Shown piece after piece: positions 15,937 through 24,590 of a stretch of DNA of 64,000 nt; the first letter of the stretch is position 1; the number at the start of each line of letters is the position of its first letter. The stretch lies in NCBI GenBank assembly GCA_046331625.1, contig JAXLQL010000034.1, forward strand, positions 1-64,000, in the 5' to 3' direction. The notes beneath the pieces are model-generated. The model was given only the letters and a program-made list of their open reading frames with translations, did no database searches and was not told the origin of the DNA. This stretch comes from JAXLQL01 sp046331625 (GTDB taxonomy: Bacteria; Acidobacteriota; Terriglobia; Bryobacterales; Bryobacteraceae). A program made the translations under genes and the position numbers.

Positions 15937-16082
15937 AGCTGCACTCCAACACGTGGCCGCGCTATGCCGGTCTCCGCGGCTCTCAGCACCGGCGTCCGGC
16001 CGAGGGCGGCCACGCGACGAGTGCCCTGAGCGGGCTACACGAGCGGAAGGCGCCGCCGAAACCAACGAGGAATCACGAATGA
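15933..16082 (+). CDS. Tandem mini-ORF 2 between argF and argH ('NHE' repeat)
   Basis: A 49-codon frame chained by ATGA overlaps to mini-ORF 1 and to argH. It contains GLRGSQHRRPAEGGHATS and ends in TRNHE, like mini-ORF 1 and like argF itself. Compared with copy 1 it has 6 extra residues near the start and 2 near the end. The context before its ATG (ggaaccacga) nearly matches that before mini-ORF 1 and argH. Read on the opposite strand, this copy contains a stop. Confidence 0.4.
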   Translation: MKLHSNTWPRYAGLRGSQHRRPAEGGHATSALSGLHERKAPPKPTRNHE

Positions 16083-17464
16083 AACTTTGGGGCGGGCGGT
16101 TCGAAACAGGACCGTCGAAAGTGTTTGAAACATTCTCGGGCTCTTTGCACTTCGACAAGCGCCTGCTCGAAGCCGACATTCGCGGCTCGCAGGCGTTCGC
16201 GCGAGCGCTCGAACGCGTCGGGATCCTGAAGGCCAAGGAGCGGGCCGAACTGGTGAAGGCGTTCGACGCGATCCTGGCCGACTCCGCCACGCCCGAGTTC
16301 TGGGCCGGCGCCGATGACGAAGATGTCCACACGCTGGTCATCCGCAAGCTGAAAGATCGCGTAGGCGGCCTCGCCGACAAGATCCACACCGGGCGCAGCC
16401 GCAACGAGCAGGTGTCGCTCGACACGCGGCTCTGGCTGCGCGGCGAAATCGACCGCATCCTCGAACTCGAGGCCGGGCTGCTCGCGGCGCTGCTCGATCT
16501 GGCCAAGAAGTATCCGGCGGCGGTGATCCCCGGATACACGCACCTGCGGCGCGCGCAAGCCGTGCTCTGGCCGCACTACATCCTCGCCTACTTCGAAATG
16601 TTCGCCCGCGACTTTGAACGAATGGCCCAAGCGCGTGCGCGCGTGAACCTGTGTCCGTTGGGCTCGGGCGCGCTCGCCGGCAGCGGCTTCCCGTTTGATC
16701 GCCAGGCCATCGCCGCCGATCTCGGCTTCGGCGGCATCACCTACAACAGCATGGATGTCTCGGCCGACCGCGACTTCGTCCTCGACTTCCTCTATGCGGC
16801 GTCGCTCGCCATGGTGCACCTCAGCCGGCTGGCCGAGGACTGGATCCTCTATTCGAGCGATGAGTTCGGTTGGCTCGACTTGGCCGACGGCGTCACCAGC
16901 GGATCATCGCTGATGCCGCAGAAGAAGAATCCGGATTCGCTCGAGTTGATCCGCGGCAAGTGCGGCCGCGTCATCGGGAGCCTGAATTCGCTGCTGGTCA
17001 CGGTGAAGGGCCTGCCACTCACTTACAACCGCGACATGCAGGAAGACAAAGAACCACTGTTCGATGCCGTGGATCAAACGGCGATGTCGCTCGAGATGGC
17101 GCGCGTGGTGGCCGAGTCGGTGACGTTGCGTGAGGCGATTCCTGCGGCGGCGGCCGAAGAGAGCTGGGTAGTGGCAACGGACCTTGCGGAAGCACTGGCT
17201 CGCGCGGGTGTGCCGTTCCATCAGGGCCACAAGCTGGTGGGCCGGCTGGTGCTCGAAAGCGTTCGTGCGGGAAGGAAGCCGGCAGACTGGACTGGAGAGC
17301 AACTCGCTGCGTTCGCGCCGGAGTTCCGGCCGGAGATGGCTGCGCTTCTGAAGCCGGCCGAAGGAATGAAGTCGCGCGCGGTGCCTGGTGGAACGGCGCC
17401 GAAGGCGGTAGCGGCTGCGTTGAAGACCGCGGCCAAGAGGCTCGAAAAACTGAAGCGCGGGTGA
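16079..17464 (+). CDS. argH: Argininosuccinate lyase
   Basis: Cytoplasmic lyase of the fumarase/aspartase superfamily, 461 residues, that splits argininosuccinate into arginine and fumarate, the last step of arginine synthesis. It begins MKLWGGRFETGPS, the usual start of the family, which fixes the ATG at 16079 even though the frame is open upstream. Other landmarks are DEDVHTLVIRKL, HTGRSRNEQVSLD, YTHLRRAQ (catalytic His) and the signature GSSLMPQKKNPDS with the catalytic Ser loop. It is coupled to the mini-ORF before it by ATGA and lies 10 nt ahead of argR. No argG is present in the window. Confidence 0.96.
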   Translation: MKLWGGRFETGPSKVFETFSGSLHFDKRLLEADIRGSQAFARALERVGILKAKERAELVKAFDAILADSATPEFWAGADDEDVHTLVIRKLKDRVGGLADKIHTGRSRNEQVSLDTRLWLRGEIDRILELEAGLLAALLDLAKKYPAAVIPGYTHLRRAQAVLWPHYILAYFEMFARDFERMAQARARVNLCPLGSGALAGSGFPFDRQAIAADLGFGGITYNSMDVSADRDFVLDFLYAASLAMVHLSRLAEDWILYSSDEFGWLDLADGVTSGSSLMPQKKNPDSLELIRGKCGRVIGSLNSLLVTVKGLPLTYNRDMQEDKEPLFDAVDQTAMSLEMARVVAESVTLREAIPAAAAEESWVVATDLAEALARAGVPFHQGHKLVGRLVLESVRAGRKPADWTGEQLAAFAPEFRPEMAALLKPAEGMKSRAVPGGTAPKAVAAALKTAAKRLEKLKRG

Positions 17465-17474
17465 CCGGCAAGCG

Positions 17475-17915
17475 ATGAACTCCGCGTATCGCCAGGCACG
17501 CATTCTCGAGTTGGTGGAGCGCAAGCGCATCCACACACAAGACGAATTGGTGCGTGAGCTGGGAACGATGGGCATCCTCACCACGCAGGTGACGCTCTCG
17601 CGGGACATCAAGAAGCTCGGGTTGGCGAAGTCGGCCGAGGGCTATGTTGCGCCGGGTTCGCTGGCGAGGCGGCCATCCGAGGTGGAAGCGATGGCGGCCG
17701 AGTTCCTGCTCGAAGTGCGGGTGGCGCAAAATCTCGCGGTGCTGAAGACACCGGCGGGCAAGGCAAACGCGCTCGCCATCGAGGTGGATCGCGCAAACTG
17801 GCCGGAAGTGGTGGGCACCATCGCGGGAGACGACACAATCCTCATCGTGACTCCGGATCACGCCAGCGCCGAGCGCTTGAAGCGGAAACTGCTCAGTCTC
17901 GCAGCCGCCGCCTGA
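17475..17915 (+). CDS. argR: Arginine repressor
   Basis: Hexameric transcription factor of 146 residues that binds ARG boxes when arginine is present. The N-terminal winged helix (about 1-70) has the recognition segment TTQVTLSRDIKKLGL. The C-terminal oligomerisation and arginine-binding domain (about 80-146) contains the typical GTIAGDDTILIV with the GDD arginine contacts. It is co-transcribed with argF and argH from a promoter carrying paired ARG boxes, so it should repress its own operon. Box spacing of 2 bp is the spacing reported for argR autoregulation in E. coli. Confidence 0.95.
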   Translation: MNSAYRQARILELVERKRIHTQDELVRELGTMGILTTQVTLSRDIKKLGLAKSAEGYVAPGSLARRPSEVEAMAAEFLLEVRVAQNLAVLKTPAGKANALAIEVDRANWPEVVGTIAGDDTILIVTPDHASAERLKRKLLSLAAAA

Positions 17916-17916
17916 G

Positions 17917-17922
17917 TATACT
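17917..17922 (+). promoter_or_regulatory. -10-like TATACT, leaderless start of the PIG-L gene
   Basis: TATACT begins 2 nt after the argR stop and ends 6 nt before the ATG at 17929. Confidence 0.45.
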
Positions 17923-17928
17923 GCTGGA

Positions 17929-18879
17929 ATGCTCCGGCGAGATTTCTTTCGACAAGTGCTGGCGGCCGCTTCGGCACAAACGCTGACTGGGCAGCAGGCG
18001 ATTCCGTTCATCGAGCGCGACATCGCAGGCAGGCCGCACGCAGGCAAAGTGCTGCTCGCGCTGCAGGCGCATTCTGATGACATTCCGCTCTCGGCCGCGG
18101 GCACGGTAGCGAAACTCGTGAAGGAAGGCTACACCGGCTACCTCGTGCGCGCCACCAATGACGACATGGGCGATGCTCCGGGCCTCGGCACGCCGGGCAC
18201 CATCGCCGAGAACTCGCTCGGCAACGAACGCGACAACGCAGCGCTCGTGGGGATCCTGGGACTGAAGGGCAAGTTCGACCTCAACTACAGCAACCACCAG
18301 ATGGGCGGCATTGCGTTCAATGAACTGATGAGCCGGCTCATCTTCCTCATTCGCGTATTGAAGGTAAATACGGTGGTGTGTTGGGATCCATGGGCGCACG
18401 ATGAAGAGAACCCGGATCACTACACACTGGCGCGTGGCGTGGAGGCGGCGTGCTGGATGGCGGGTCGCGACCACGACTACGAAGAGCACTTCGCCGCCCC
18501 TGGTGTGCGTCCGCACGCGGTGACCGACAAGTATTACTACGCGCGGCGGCCAGAGATCACGCGCGTGGTGGACATCTCCTCGACAGTGGATCAGAAGATC
18601 GACGCCAATCGCGCGAACGTGGCGAAGGGTCCGGGCGGGAAGCACGGGTCGCGCTTGAAGGCCGAACTCGCCAAGCGCGGACTCGAGTTGCCGCTGCTCG
18701 CGGGTGACGACGTAGCGGCGGACCGCGCCTACATCCGCGAGTTTCTGCTCGCGCGCAGCCGGGAAGTGGGGAAGCGATACGGGCTCGAGTACGCCGAGGC
18801 GTTTCACTATATCGGTCCGGGAGCCGGCGACGGCCGGATCGAGGAGTACATCAAGCGCAATGCGGTCCCGCGGCGGTAG
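17929..18879 (+). CDS. PIG-L/LmbE-like deacetylase, exported
   Basis: Zinc-dependent N-acetylglucosaminyl deacetylase family, 316 residues. The N-terminus MLRRDFFRQVLAAASAQTLT resembles a twin-arginine signal. The metal motif is LQAHSDDIPLSAAGT (about 45-59), where the family usually has AHPDDxxxxxxGT; Ser replaces Pro. A second metal-binding segment is DEENPDHYTLAR. The likely reaction is removal of acetyl groups from N-acetylated sugars or sugar conjugates; the substrate is unknown. It follows argR closely but has its own -10-like box and is probably separate from the arginine operon. It is convergent with the VWA gene, with only 5 nt between stops. Confidence 0.87.
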   Translation: MLRRDFFRQVLAAASAQTLTGQQAIPFIERDIAGRPHAGKVLLALQAHSDDIPLSAAGTVAKLVKEGYTGYLVRATNDDMGDAPGLGTPGTIAENSLGNERDNAALVGILGLKGKFDLNYSNHQMGGIAFNELMSRLIFLIRVLKVNTVVCWDPWAHDEENPDHYTLARGVEAACWMAGRDHDYEEHFAAPGVRPHAVTDKYYYARRPEITRVVDISSTVDQKIDANRANVAKGPGGKHGSRLKAELAKRGLELPLLAGDDVAADRAYIREFLLARSREVGKRYGLEYAEAFHYIGPGAGDGRIEEYIKRNAVPRR

Positions 18880-18884
18880 GCGTG

Positions 18885-19850
18885 TCACTTGCCCGCTGAA
18901 TCACAGCTCCGAACGTAGGCTCGCCGGGTCCGAACAATTGCATCCTTTCTTGTTTTGAGCGCGTTGTCGGCCAACCGCAACTCAACCCTTCTCTGCTCCC
19001 CGCACTTCGCGCCGCTCGGCGGCCTATGGAACAAAACGTAGCGTTGGCGGAGGCGTTGCATGACGGCCGCCATTGCCGAATCGATGCGTCCCCGAAGCGG
19101 CAGCATCTCGCCCCCGGTTTCTCGCACGACACCGCCGATGCCGGCTTCGAGGAGCGCCATGTACGGAGCTCCGGCTCGCCTGTAGACCGTCATGACTGCG
19201 TCGGCCCTGTTGCGGATAGTAATCGCTGCAACCGTGGCATCCGCCTCCCAGAGGGAGCGCAGAACCGTACTCTGGCGGATCGTTCGGAAGCCCATGTTTT
19301 CCGTAACGCAGAGGATCACGCGCACGGCCTCAGAGCGAGCTCTCGGCAAGAACTGCTCGGCGGCTTGCTTCACGGCCTCGAGAATTCTCGTGCCTCCGCG
19401 TTTGTCTTCGGGAACGACTGTCTCCTTGACGGTCTTCCTGACAAGGTCGACATCCGGGGTGAAATCCACCACGACCTGGGCGCGGGTGTCGAACGACATG
19501 AGGCACAAACGATCACCGGGCTGCATCGCCGCAAGCGCTGCGTCTGTTGCGACTTGGATCGATGCCCCGCGCTTCGCCATGCTGCCGCTCACATCCACGA
19601 GGAGAATGACCTCCAACGGCCCCGAAACCGAGAGGAGCCGTTCGATTGGCTGATGCACCCCGTTGTCGAGCAGCACGAAGTCACCGGCGGTCAACCCCTC
19701 GATCGGCTGGTCATTCACTCGGACCGAAGCCTCGAGCCGCACAAGAGTCACGCCCGCTCCGAATCGAGCCTCGCCTTCTCGATCATCGTGCTCTAGAGCC
19801 TGCGCCACACACGCTGCTGCGATGAAAATGGCAGCTCGGAGAATGTGCAT
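18885..19850 (-). CDS. VWFA-related acidobacterial protein, secreted
   Basis: 321 residues with a signal peptide (MHILRAAIFIAAACVAQA). It starts with the segment typical of acidobacterial VWFA-related proteins (TIGR03436): VRVNDQPIEGLTAGDFVLLDNG. The von Willebrand A domain spans about 75-260 with the MIDAS motif DVSGSMA and the later Thr in GGTRILEAV. Such domains bind a divalent metal and protein ligands; partners are unknown. The frame is open to 19949, but the signal peptide identifies the ATG at 19850. It is divergent from the M28 peptidase with about 65 nt between starts. Confidence 0.87.
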   Translation of the reverse strand: MHILRAAIFIAAACVAQALEHDDREGEARFGAGVTLVRLEASVRVNDQPIEGLTAGDFVLLDNGVHQPIERLLSVSGPLEVILLVDVSGSMAKRGASIQVATDAALAAMQPGDRLCLMSFDTRAQVVVDFTPDVDLVRKTVKETVVPEDKRGGTRILEAVKQAAEQFLPRARSEAVRVILCVTENMGFRTIRQSTVLRSLWEADATVAAITIRNRADAVMTVYRRAGAPYMALLEAGIGGVVRETGGEMLPLRGRIDSAMAAVMQRLRQRYVLFHRPPSGAKCGEQRRVELRLADNALKTRKDAIVRTRRAYVRSCDSAGK

Positions 19851-19915
19851 ACCTGCCTCTATTCTCGCTCTCAGCGACAAAATCGGAACCTCGGCGATAC
19901 AATTGCCATAGCGCC

Positions 19916-20776
19916 ATGTGGAGGAGATTCCTCGCCACCATCCTGCCAACCGCGCTGCTATGCGCCCAAAACCAGGCGATTTCCTACCGGACTATGGCTC
20001 CGGACATACTCCGCCAACGGTTGGACTCGCCACCCAAGAAAAACGAAGAGCGCGAAGCGCGCCTGTTCCGCATGTTCGAAGAAGCCGGTTGCAAGCCGGA
20101 TGAACTCCGCCGCCAGAAGCTCCCGGCCTCGAAACATTCCAACGTGATTTGTTCTTTGCCCGGCGCCGTGGACGACGCGATCGTAGTGGGCGCGCACCTC
20201 GACATGACGGGCTCCGGCTCAGGCGTGGTGGACAATTGGTCCGGCGCGTCGATGCTCCCGAGCCTCTACGAAGGCCACTCCAAGGAGCCGCGTAAACACA
20301 CCTGGATCTTCGTCGGCTTCACGCTCGAAGAAGCCGGACTCGTGGGCTCGAAGTTCTACGCCAATCGACTCAAGAAGGAAGCGTTCGATCGCCATCGCGC
20401 CATGATCAATATCGACAGCGTGGGGACGAGTCCGGCGAAGGTGTGGGTGAGCCGAAGCGATCCTCGGCTGCTCGAGGGCCTGCTGCGCATGGCGGGCGCG
20501 CTCCAAATGCAACTGACCGGTGTGAACGTCGAACAGGTGGGCGACAGTGACTCGCATTCCTTCGCCGCCCGCAGGATTCCCGTGGTCGATCTTCACTCCC
20601 TCACGCAAGGGACGCTTCCCATTTTGCACACCGCGAAAGACCAGGCGGATCGGATCGTCTTCGAAGATTACGAAAGCACGTATCGGCTGCTCAGCGCATA
20701 CTTGGCGTATCTCGATACCAATATCGACTCGCTCTTGGCGAAGCCCCTCAAACCTCGCAGCCAACGGCCCCGGTAA
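19916..20776 (+). CDS. M28 family metallopeptidase, exported
   Basis: Aminopeptidase-like zinc peptidase of 286 residues. The signal peptide is MWRRFLATILPTALLCAQ. The dinuclear zinc site is visible: GAHLDMTG (first His/Asp), DNWSGAS (bridging Asp), LEEAGLVGS (catalytic Glu and metal Glu), INIDSVG, and HTAKDQAD (last His). It probably trims peptides or dipeptides in the periplasm. TACAAT lies 12 nt before the ATG. The stop codon abuts the stop of the convergent SDR gene with no spacer. Confidence 0.88.
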   Translation: MWRRFLATILPTALLCAQNQAISYRTMAPDILRQRLDSPPKKNEEREARLFRMFEEAGCKPDELRRQKLPASKHSNVICSLPGAVDDAIVVGAHLDMTGSGSGVVDNWSGASMLPSLYEGHSKEPRKHTWIFVGFTLEEAGLVGSKFYANRLKKEAFDRHRAMINIDSVGTSPAKVWVSRSDPRLLEGLLRMAGALQMQLTGVNVEQVGDSDSHSFAARRIPVVDLHSLTQGTLPILHTAKDQADRIVFEDYESTYRLLSAYLAYLDTNIDSLLAKPLKPRSQRPR

Positions 20777-21535
20777 CTATCGCGTCGTGTTTCCGCCGTC
20801 CACCACTAACGCCTGTCCCGTCACGAATGACGACTCGTCGCTCGCTAGATACAACGCCATGCCCGCCACCTCTTCCGGCTCCCCCACTCGTGGCAGCGGC
20901 TGCGTCTCGCGCAACCGGCGCACATAGTCGTCATTACTCCAGAAGTATTCGCTGAAATCGGTCTTGATCAGGCCCGGACAAATCGCGTTCACGCGCACCT
21001 TGTGCTTTCCGAACTCCACCGCCCACACGCGCGTCATCATGATGAGGCCTGCTTTGGTGAAGCTGTAGACCAAGCCGAAATCCTGCGGCCTCAAACCCGC
21101 GATCGAAGCCATGTTGATCACCGATCCGCCCCCGCGCTCGATCATCTTCGGCACGGTCAGCCGCACCAGCCGGTGCGCGGCAAGAACGTTCACTTCGAGC
21201 GTCTTGAGCAGTGCCTCGTCGGTCACTTCGAGTGCCGGACCCTGCCCCACATTGGTTCCGCTGTTGTTCACGAGAATGTCCACCGGACCAAACGTGCGCT
21301 CCGTCTCGGCCACCAGCGCCTCGATCTGCTCCTTGCGGCCCACGTGGCACGTCACTGGATGCACGCGACCCGGCAGCCCCGAGAGCTCCTTCGCGGTTGC
21401 CTCGAGCACCTCGGTCTTGCGGCTGGCAATGACCACGTTCGCTCCGGCTCGAGCGAAGCGGTGCGCGATCGCTTTGCCGATGCCGCGTCCGCCGCCGGTG
21501 ACGAGCGCGGTCTTTCCGCCAAGATCGAAACTCAT
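20777..21535 (-). CDS. Short-chain dehydrogenase/reductase (3-oxoacyl-ACP reductase-like)
   Basis: NAD(P)-dependent oxidoreductase of 252 residues. The Rossmann motif TGGGRGIG is at about 14-21, NNSGTN follows strand 4, and the catalytic set is Ser in NMASIAG with Tyr-x-x-x-Lys in YSFTK. The C-terminus SSFVTGQALVVDGG is classical for this family. The Arg after GGG suggests NADP preference. It lies 15 nt downstream of another SDR gene on the same strand, so they form an operon. The specific substrate is not evident. Confidence 0.88.
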   Translation of the reverse strand: MSFDLGGKTALVTGGGRGIGKAIAHRFARAGANVVIASRKTEVLEATAKELSGLPGRVHPVTCHVGRKEQIEALVAETERTFGPVDILVNNSGTNVGQGPALEVTDEALLKTLEVNVLAAHRLVRLTVPKMIERGGGSVINMASIAGLRPQDFGLVYSFTKAGLIMMTRVWAVEFGKHKVRVNAICPGLIKTDFSEYFWSNDDYVRRLRETQPLPRVGEPEEVAGMALYLASDESSFVTGQALVVDGGNTTR

Positions 21536-21550
21536 GATGAAGGCTCCAGT

Positions 21551-22318
21551 TTACTTGGGAGGCAGACGCAGCGCGGCATCGAGCCGGATGGTCTCGCCGT
21601 TGAGATAGCTGTTCTCGATGATGTGACGCGCCAGATGAGCGTACTGCGCAGGCTGGCCGAGCTTGGCGGGAAACGGCACATTCGCTGCAAGCGCTGCGCG
21701 AATCTCCTCGGGTAGCGCGGCCAGCATGGGAGTGTCGAAGATGCCGGGCGCGATCGTCATCACGCGGATCCCGTTGCGGGCCAGGTCGCGCGCCAGCGGC
21801 AGCGTCATCGCTGCCACACCGCCTTTCGACGCCGAGTACGCTACTTGTCCCATTTGGCCGTCGTAAGCCGCGACGGAAGCCGTGAGCACGATCACGCCGC
21901 GCTCTCCGTTTTCATCGGGCGAGTTCGAAGCCATCGCGGCCGCGGCCAGCCGCGAGACGTTGAAGCTGCCGATCAGATTCACGCGCACGGTGCGCTCGAA
22001 GTTCTCGAGCGGCATCGGACCGTCTTTGCCCAACGTGCGCGCGGCGCCGAGCACGCCCGCGCAGTTGATGGCGATGTCGATGCGGCCGAAGCGCTCGCGC
22101 GCCGCAGCCATAGCCGCTTCCACCGAAGCGGCGCTCGAAACGTCGGTCTTTACGAACAGCGTTTCGTTCGAAAGGCAGGCCGCGCGTTCTGCGCCTCGTG
22201 TCTCGTCGATATCGGCGAGCACCACGTAGCCGCCGGCCTCGGAAATCATGAGCGCACAGGCGGCGCCCAGTCCCGAAGCGGCGCCGGTAACGAAGGCAAC
22301 TTTGGATTCGATCTTCAT
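21551..22318 (-). CDS. SDR, 3-hydroxyacyl-CoA dehydrogenase type II-like
   Basis: 255-residue SDR most like the HSD10/3-hydroxy-2-methylbutyryl-CoA dehydrogenase group. Landmarks: TGAASGLGAA (about 11-20), LADIDETRG (acidic residue after strand 2, hence NAD preference), INCAGVLGAARTL, VIVLTASVAA with catalytic Ser, YSASKGG, and APGIFDTPML. The end ENSYLNGETIRLDAALR is typical of this subgroup. It may work in beta-oxidation or branched-chain amino acid breakdown. First gene of a two-gene SDR operon. Confidence 0.86.
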   Translation of the reverse strand: MKIESKVAFVTGAASGLGAACALMISEAGGYVVLADIDETRGAERAACLSNETLFVKTDVSSAASVEAAMAAARERFGRIDIAINCAGVLGAARTLGKDGPMPLENFERTVRVNLIGSFNVSRLAAAAMASNSPDENGERGVIVLTASVAAYDGQMGQVAYSASKGGVAAMTLPLARDLARNGIRVMTIAPGIFDTPMLAALPEEIRAALAANVPFPAKLGQPAQYAHLARHIIENSYLNGETIRLDAALRLPPK

Positions 22319-22354
22319 GCGAACGTTTGCCCATGGTACCAGCCCCGTGCGCGT

Positions 22355-22576
22355 TCATGGCTTGGGCCGCTCGGCGATGATGATGGCCAGTACGTCACTT
22401 CCGCTGGTGGCGTTGGGTGCCACCTGGAGTCCGCCGCCGGCCACGTAGCCGAGCACGAATCCCGGCTTACGCTCTCCGGCCATGGCGACTCCATCGGACA
22501 TCGCGACGAAGTGCGCCTCCCAAGCTTGGAACGGCTCCGGCAGCACCATCGTCCGCAGCGGTTTCATGCGCGTCAT
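22355..22576 (-). CDS. Hypothetical small protein
   Basis: 73 residues, unrecognised, beginning MTRMKPLRTMVLPEPFQAW and ending in AIIIAERPKP. It has no signal peptide and no clear domain; the end looks like one beta strand. Support for a real gene: GGAG and a TACGAT hexamer (22582-22587 on the complement) lie just before the ATG at 22576. It is divergent from the MocR regulator, which may control it. Confidence 0.4.
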   Translation of the reverse strand: MTRMKPLRTMVLPEPFQAWEAHFVAMSDGVAMAGERKPGFVLGYVAGGGLQVAPNATSGSDVLAIIIAERPKP

Positions 22577-22639
22577 GCTCCATCGTAAGCTCAAAAAGGT
22601 CCACCGCATGAGACCAATCTGGCAAAATAAAGTGGTCCA

Positions 22640-24058
22640 ATGCGGAAGCCTCGAAATTCTCACGCGGATGTGGCGCTCGCCCATCGTCCACCCGGCCTGA
22701 CGATCACGCGCTGGCTCTATGACGAACTGCGTGGCGCGATCCTCGCCGGGCGCTTCGAGCGCGGCGCCGCCATCGCCCCCACCCGCGATCTGGCCAGCCA
22801 ACACGGAATCTCCCGCCGCATCGTAGTCAACGTCTTCGATCAGCTTCGCGACGAAGGATATCTCGAAGCACATGTCGGCCGCGGCACTGTTGTCAGCGCT
22901 TCGATCCCGGAAGATTATCTTTCCCGCACGAGCGCTACCTCGAAGCCATCCGAAGCCCCGCCGAAACCGCACCCGGTTCGGCCGTTCCGCGCCACCATAC
23001 CCGCGCTCACCGAGTTTCCCGCCGACTTGTGGGCGCGTCTGTCGGCTCGCGAAACCCGCCGCGCCAGCGTCTCATTGCTCGCCGGAAACGACCCCGCCGG
23101 GTTCTGGCCCCTACGCGAGGCGATCCGCGACTATCTCGGCGCATCGCGCGGCGTCACCTGCCACGCCGGCCAGATCGTGATCACTTCCGGCGCTCAGCAG
23201 GGCGTGGACATCATCGCGCGCGCCACGATCCGGCCCGGCGACAGCGTGTGGATCGAAGATCCGGGCTACAAGGACGCGGCCGAGGCTTTCCGGCTCGCCG
23301 GGGCCAAGGTGGTCCCCGTTCCCGTGGACGAACACGGCATCGTACCGGACGCCGGGCGGGCGCGATGTCCGAAGCCGCGCGCGATCTATCTGACTCCGGC
23401 GCATCAGTTCCCGCTGGGAGTGACGCTTCGGCTCGATCGCCGGCTCGACCTTCTACAGTGGGCACAAAACAACCGTGTTTTGATTTTTGAAGACGACTAC
23501 GACAGCGAGTTCCGCTACTTCGGCAAGCCGATTCCGGCCATGCGCGGACTCGGCGCTCCGGATCGTGTATTTCTGCTCGGCACCTTCAACAAGTCCCTGT
23601 TTCCCGCCGTGCGCCTCGGTTACGTGGTAGTGCCCGAAGAGTGGGTGGACCCGGTGCTCCGTCTGCGCGATGCCGTGGATCGCTATCCGCCCGCGCTGCC
23701 GCAAGCGACTCTGGCCGCCTTTCTCACTGAGGGCCACTTCACCAAACACCTGCGGCGGATGCGAGAGCTCTACGGTGACCGCTTGACCGCGCTCCGCTCC
23801 AACGTCTCCCGATATCTCGGGGGCGTGCTGGAGCTACCGCAAATCGAGGCCGGCATCAACATTCCGGCGTTCCTGAGAAATCGCCTCACGTCGCAGCAAG
23901 CCGGCGACCGCGCCACGCGCAACAACATCGAAGTGTGGGCACTCGACCGGTTCACGTTCCAACAGCCCGACCCAAGCGGCCTGGTGCTCGGCTTTGCCGC
24001 GTTTTCCGAGCGCGAGATTCGCAAAGGCGTGGTGGAACTCGCACAGGCGCTCGCGTGA
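22640..24058 (+). CDS. MocR/PdxR-type transcriptional regulator (GntR + aminotransferase fold)
   Basis: 472 residues in two parts. Residues about 20-90 form a GntR winged helix (LTITRWLYDELRGAILAG, PTRDLASQHGISRRIVVNVF). Residues about 120-470 are a fold-type I aminotransferase-like domain: SGAQQGVDIIAR, WIEDPGYKDAAE, HQFPLGVTLRLDRR, FEDDYDSEFRY, and GTFNKSLFPAVRLGY, whose Lys should bind pyridoxal phosphate. Such proteins sense PLP or aminated compounds and regulate neighbouring genes, often vitamin B6 or amino acid metabolism. Only the small divergent gene is adjacent on the far side of its promoter, so its target is unclear. Confidence 0.9.
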   Translation: MRKPRNSHADVALAHRPPGLTITRWLYDELRGAILAGRFERGAAIAPTRDLASQHGISRRIVVNVFDQLRDEGYLEAHVGRGTVVSASIPEDYLSRTSATSKPSEAPPKPHPVRPFRATIPALTEFPADLWARLSARETRRASVSLLAGNDPAGFWPLREAIRDYLGASRGVTCHAGQIVITSGAQQGVDIIARATIRPGDSVWIEDPGYKDAAEAFRLAGAKVVPVPVDEHGIVPDAGRARCPKPRAIYLTPAHQFPLGVTLRLDRRLDLLQWAQNNRVLIFEDDYDSEFRYFGKPIPAMRGLGAPDRVFLLGTFNKSLFPAVRLGYVVVPEEWVDPVLRLRDAVDRYPPALPQATLAAFLTEGHFTKHLRRMRELYGDRLTALRSNVSRYLGGVLELPQIEAGINIPAFLRNRLTSQQAGDRATRNNIEVWALDRFTFQQPDPSGLVLGFAAFSEREIRKGVVELAQALA

Positions 24059-24068
24059 CCGTGTCCGC

Positions 24069-24074
24069 TACAAT
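24069..24074 (+). promoter_or_regulatory. -10-like TACAAT, leaderless start of the DinB gene
   Basis: TACAAT ends 6 nt before the ATG at 24081. Confidence 0.45.
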
Positions 24075-24080
24075 CGCGCC

Positions 24081-24590
24081 ATGGCTCTCAGCGAATTGCT
24101 TCTCCCCGAATTCGACCAGGAAATGGCCGCCACGCGGCGCGTGCTCGATCGGATCGAAGACGCGAAGTTTGACTTCAAGCCGCACCCAAAATCGATGTCG
24201 ATGGGCAAGCTCGCCTCGCACATCGCCGAGCTAACCGGATGGGCCACGGCGGTGCTCGAAGGAGAAAGCTTCGAGGTCGCGCCGGTGGGCGGTCCGCCGA
24301 TGACGCCGTTCCTCGCCGCCAGCAAAGCCGAGGTGTTGGCGCGATTCGATGCGGGCGTGACGGCTGGGCACGCGGCTCTCGCCAAGGCCAGCGACGCCGA
24401 ACTCACGGCCAACTGGTCATTACTCAATGGCGGCCGGGCGATGTTCACGCTACCCCGCATGGTGACATTGCGCAATTTCGTCTTCAACCACACCGTGCAC
24501 CACCGGGCGCAGTTGGGAGTCTACCTGCGCCTGAACGACATTGCGGTACCTTCGATCTACGGCCCTTCCGCCGACGAAGGCAGGGCTTAG
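24081..24590 (+). CDS. DinB superfamily protein
   Basis: 169-residue four-helix-bundle protein of the DinB/YfiT-like metal-binding family. Metal ligands are probably His in LASHIAELTGW (about residue 47) and the pair in NHTVHHRAQLGVYL (about 140-153), the usual C-terminal signature. Some members act as thiol-dependent S-transferases (bacillithiol or mycothiol), but nothing here names the thiol. The open frame extends upstream; the ATG at 24081 gives the normal family start and lies 6 nt after TACAAT. Confidence 0.88.
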   Translation: MALSELLLPEFDQEMAATRRVLDRIEDAKFDFKPHPKSMSMGKLASHIAELTGWATAVLEGESFEVAPVGGPPMTPFLAASKAEVLARFDAGVTAGHAALAKASDAELTANWSLLNGGRAMFTLPRMVTLRNFVFNHTVHHRAQLGVYLRLNDIAVPSIYGPSADEGRA

